A stretch of DNA of 64,000 bases, from NCBI RefSeq assembly GCF_900115815.1, contig NZ_FOXV01000003.1:186001-250000 (forward strand), written 5' to 3'. This stretch comes from Roseivivax halotolerans (lineage in GTDB: Bacteria > Pseudomonadota > Alphaproteobacteria > Rhodobacterales > Rhodobacteraceae). Every line of letters starts with the position of its first letter. Positions within the stretch are counted from its first letter, which is position 1. The notes below the pieces were generated by a model. That model saw only the letters and a program-made list of their open reading frames with translations, was not told where the DNA came from and searched no databases. Shown here one piece after another: positions 62,338-64,000 of the stretch. The position numbers were made by a program, and so were the translations under genes.

Positions 62338-62586
62338 CTATGCGCCGGCATCGATGCAGACCTGGTTGCCGTCCGCATCGGTGACAGGCTCGGCAGGGTC
62401 GCCATTCGCCGGCACGACCGACTGGCAGCCGCGCGCGTCGACGATGAGCTGCGCCTCGGACGTGTCGCTCAGGATCGCGGTGCCGTCGGCCAGGATCCGC
62501 AGCGGTCCATCGCCACCCCCGCCTCCGCCGAACCGGCCGCAGCCTGCCGCGACGAGGCAGAGCGCGAAGCCGAGGACGATTTTCAT
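62338..62586 (-). CDS. Small predicted lipoprotein
   Basis: 82 residues. Lipobox LVAAGC (Cys at residue 16) follows KIVLGFALC, so lipidation and membrane anchoring are expected; a poly-Gly stretch comes next. The remaining ~55 residues hold two Cys (ARGCQSV and NQVCIDAG) that could form a disulfide. ATG overlaps the upstream hydrolase stop by 4 bases, so it is co-translated with it. No family recognised; very short for an independent enzyme. Confidence 0.72.
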   Translation of the reverse strand: MKIVLGFALCLVAAGCGRFGGGGGGDGPLRILADGTAILSDTSEAQLIVDARGCQSVVPANGDPAEPVTDADGNQVCIDAGA

Positions 62587-63833
62587 TCCACGATCTCCGC
62601 GGTTTCGACGACCGCATGCATCAGAACGTCCGCACCGGCGCTCGCCCAGTCCTTGGTGATCTCTTCAGCCTCGTTATGAGACAGACCATCGACGCAAGGA
62701 CACATGACCATCGCCGTCGGAGCGACCTGGTTGATCCAGCAGGCGTCATGACCCGCGCCCGAGACGATGTCACCATGCGAGTAGCCAAGACGTTCCGCCG
62801 CATCCCTGACCGCCGAGACGCAGCCCTCGTCGAACGTCACAGGGTCGAAATGGCCGACCGGCTCGATCTCGAGGCCGAGACCGAGATCTTCGGCGATCTG
62901 GGCGGCTTCGCGTTCGAGGCGCTCGCGCATCGATGTCAGCTTCTCGAGGTCCGGCGAGCGGAAATCGATGGTGAAGACCGCCTTTCCGGGGATCACGTTG
63001 CGCGAGTTGGGATAGACGTTCGCCTGCCCCACCGCGCCCACGGCATTCGGAAGATGATCCATCGCGATCTGGTGCACCGCCTCGGTGATCCGCGCCATGC
63101 CGAGCCCGGCATTGACCCGCATTTCCATCGGCGTCGAGCCGGTATGCGCGTCCTTGCCGGTGAGGGTGACCTGCAGCCACCAAAGCCCCTGCCCATGCGT
63201 GACAACGCCGATATCCTTGCCTTCGGCTTCGAGGATCGGACCCTGTTCGATATGCAGCTCGAAGAAGGCATGCATCTTGCGCGAGCCCACCGGTTCCTCG
63301 CCGCGCCAGCCGATGCGGTCGAGCTCGTCGCCGAACCGCTTCCCCTCGGCGTCTTGCCGGTCTTCGGCCCAGTCCTGTTGATGCACCCCGGCGAAGACGC
63401 CGGAGGCCAGCATGGCCGGAGCGAAGCGCGTGCCTTCCTCGTTCGTCCAGTTCGTCACGACGATCGGGTGCTTGGTCTTGATTCCGAGATCGTTGAGCGT
63501 CCGCACGACTTCGAGACCGCCCAGCACGCCGAGCACGCCATCGTATTTCCCGCCCGTCGGCTGCGTGTCGAGATGCGAGCCCACATAAACCGGCAGCGCG
63601 TCGGGATCGGTGCCCTCGCGCCGGGCGAACATGTTGCCCATCGTATCAAGGCCCATCGTGCAGCCCGCCGCCTCGCACCAGGACTGGAACAGCGCGCGGC
63701 CCTTCGCGTCGTCATCGGTCAGCGTCTGGCGATTGTTGCCGCCTGCGACACCCGGGCCGATCTTCGCCATCTCCATGATGCTGTCCCAGAGACGGTCGCC
63801 ATCGATCCTGAGGTTCTCGCCCGGTGCTGCCAT
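62583..63833 (-). CDS. Beta-ureidopropionase / N-carbamoyl-L-amino-acid hydrolase (M20 family)
   Basis: 416 residues, a di-metal amidohydrolase releasing beta-alanine (or 3-aminoisobutyrate), ammonia and CO2 from the carbamoyl product of dihydropyrimidinase. VGSHLDTQPTGGKYDGVLGVLGGLEV holds the first metal His and bridging Asp, TNEEGTRF the Glu pair, FFELHIEQGPIL a further His, GKDAHTGSTPME the dimer-contact segment, and SGAGHDACWI the late His. The family cannot be split into ureidopropionase and carbamoylase by eye; operon context favours pyrimidine degradation. AGGGA precedes the ATG. First gene of the operon. Confidence 0.9.
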   Translation of the reverse strand: MAAPGENLRIDGDRLWDSIMEMAKIGPGVAGGNNRQTLTDDDAKGRALFQSWCEAAGCTMGLDTMGNMFARREGTDPDALPVYVGSHLDTQPTGGKYDGVLGVLGGLEVVRTLNDLGIKTKHPIVVTNWTNEEGTRFAPAMLASGVFAGVHQQDWAEDRQDAEGKRFGDELDRIGWRGEEPVGSRKMHAFFELHIEQGPILEAEGKDIGVVTHGQGLWWLQVTLTGKDAHTGSTPMEMRVNAGLGMARITEAVHQIAMDHLPNAVGAVGQANVYPNSRNVIPGKAVFTIDFRSPDLEKLTSMRERLEREAAQIAEDLGLGLEIEPVGHFDPVTFDEGCVSAVRDAAERLGYSHGDIVSGAGHDACWINQVAPTAMVMCPCVDGLSHNEAEEITKDWASAGADVLMHAVVETAEIVE

Positions 63834-63889
63834 GTCACATCCCTGTTGTCTCGTGCCGGCGCCCTGCTTGACCGGGGCGGCATCTGTTT

Positions 63890-63905
63890 TTTACCATTTG
63901 GTCAA
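63890..63905. promoter_or_regulatory. RutR-type operator
   Basis: TTTACCATTTGGTCAA matches the RutR consensus TTGACCAnnTGGTCAA at 13 of its 14 fixed positions. RutR is a TetR-family repressor released by uracil or thymine that controls pyrimidine degradation in Proteobacteria. The site lies 57 bases before the first gene of this pyrimidine operon. The rutR gene is not in the window. Confidence 0.85.
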
Positions 63906-63908
63906 GGC

Positions 63909-63937
63909 ACGATTGCAATGCCCCCCGGTCCTGTCAA
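63909..63937 (-). promoter_or_regulatory. Candidate promoter for the pyrimidine operon
   Basis: On the minus strand TTGACA (63937-63932) is followed after 17 bases by AATCGT (63914-63909), a weak -10. The start point would fall about 7 bases further, inside the RutR box, a standard repression layout. The perfect -35 makes it credible; the -10 is poor. Confidence 0.45.
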
Positions 63938-64000
63938 GTTCACCCGGGACGGAAAGACCGGATTGACTGATTAAAGCTTATCGCCTTTGCACAACATGTC

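Noticed and set aside
1-64000. Mobile elements, CRISPR arrays, tRNA or rRNA genes, toxin-antitoxin or defence systems
   Set aside because: No transposase, integrase, regularly spaced repeats, cloverleaf-like sequence or defence-type domain was recognised. The RatA-like gene at 29761-30204 is better read as a COQ10-type protein.

Overview
This window is chromosomal DNA from a high-GC alphaproteobacterium, most likely a marine or halotolerant member of the Rhodobacteraceae (Roseobacter-type). The evidence is the block dusB-ntrB-ntrC-ntrY-ntrX-trkA-trkH-hfq-hflX in one orientation, NtrC and NtrX proteins without the sigma-54 contact motif, opgC/opgG/opgH glucan genes, many ABC uptake operons for organic solutes, and a genus-type intergenic repeat. 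Coding density is very high, and stop/start codons overlap by 1 or 4 bases at many junctions. I see no rRNA, tRNA, CRISPR array, prophage or insertion sequence.

Region by region. 1-8.7 kb: a tail of an unknown gene, a PsiE-like membrane protein, O-acetylhomoserine sulfhydrylase, a secreted repetitive PRC-barrel protein behind an AT-rich promoter region, class I fructose-bisphosphate aldolase, a cytochrome P450 coupled to a membrane-anchored serine hydrolase, CcdA and a TusA-like protein. 8.7-15.5 kb: RNase E with a long leader, a 3-hydroxyisobutyrate-dehydrogenase-type reductase and a penicillin-acylase-type Ntn hydrolase. 15.5-27.5 kb: the nitrogen-regulation/potassium/Hfq cluster, all on the minus strand. 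27.7-31 kb: a compact plus-strand run ispD-ispF-pgpA-pncC, a convergent COQ10/RatA-type gene, then hpt and a very small membrane protein.

31-45.4 kb is a galactoside-use locus. It holds an ABC importer (binding protein and two permeases on the minus strand, ATPase on the other side of a divergent IclR regulator), a GH4 alpha-galactosidase, a GH42 beta-galactosidase and a De Ley-Doudoroff type route (SDR sugar dehydrogenase, IlvD/Edd dehydratase, 2-keto-3-deoxygalactonate kinase, 2-keto-3-deoxy-6-phosphogalactonate aldolase). A second SDR and a FAD oxidoreductase follow. Nine copies of the LacI-type palindrome CAAAGCGCTTTG or close variants lie in the last 4.4 kb of this locus, both between and inside genes. 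No LacI-family regulator is encoded in the window.

45.4-53 kb: a secreted esterase, a YHS-domain protein, the osmoregulated periplasmic glucan operon opgC-opgG-opgH and an upstream TPR protein. 53-56 kb: a CoA-transferase overlapping a thiamine-diphosphate enzyme. 56-64 kb: a minus-strand operon for reductive pyrimidine (or hydantoin) degradation: beta-ureidopropionase/carbamoylase, a small lipoprotein, dihydropyrimidinase, a small predicted Zn-protease, and an ABC importer with a GNAT enzyme embedded in it. It starts behind a near-perfect RutR box (63890-63905) and ends in a strong hairpin (56030-56055).

No wholly new defence or mobile system is visible. The strongest leads are the intragenic LacI operator array, the RutR-controlled operon with unexplained passenger genes, and the secreted beta-repeat/PRC-barrel protein.
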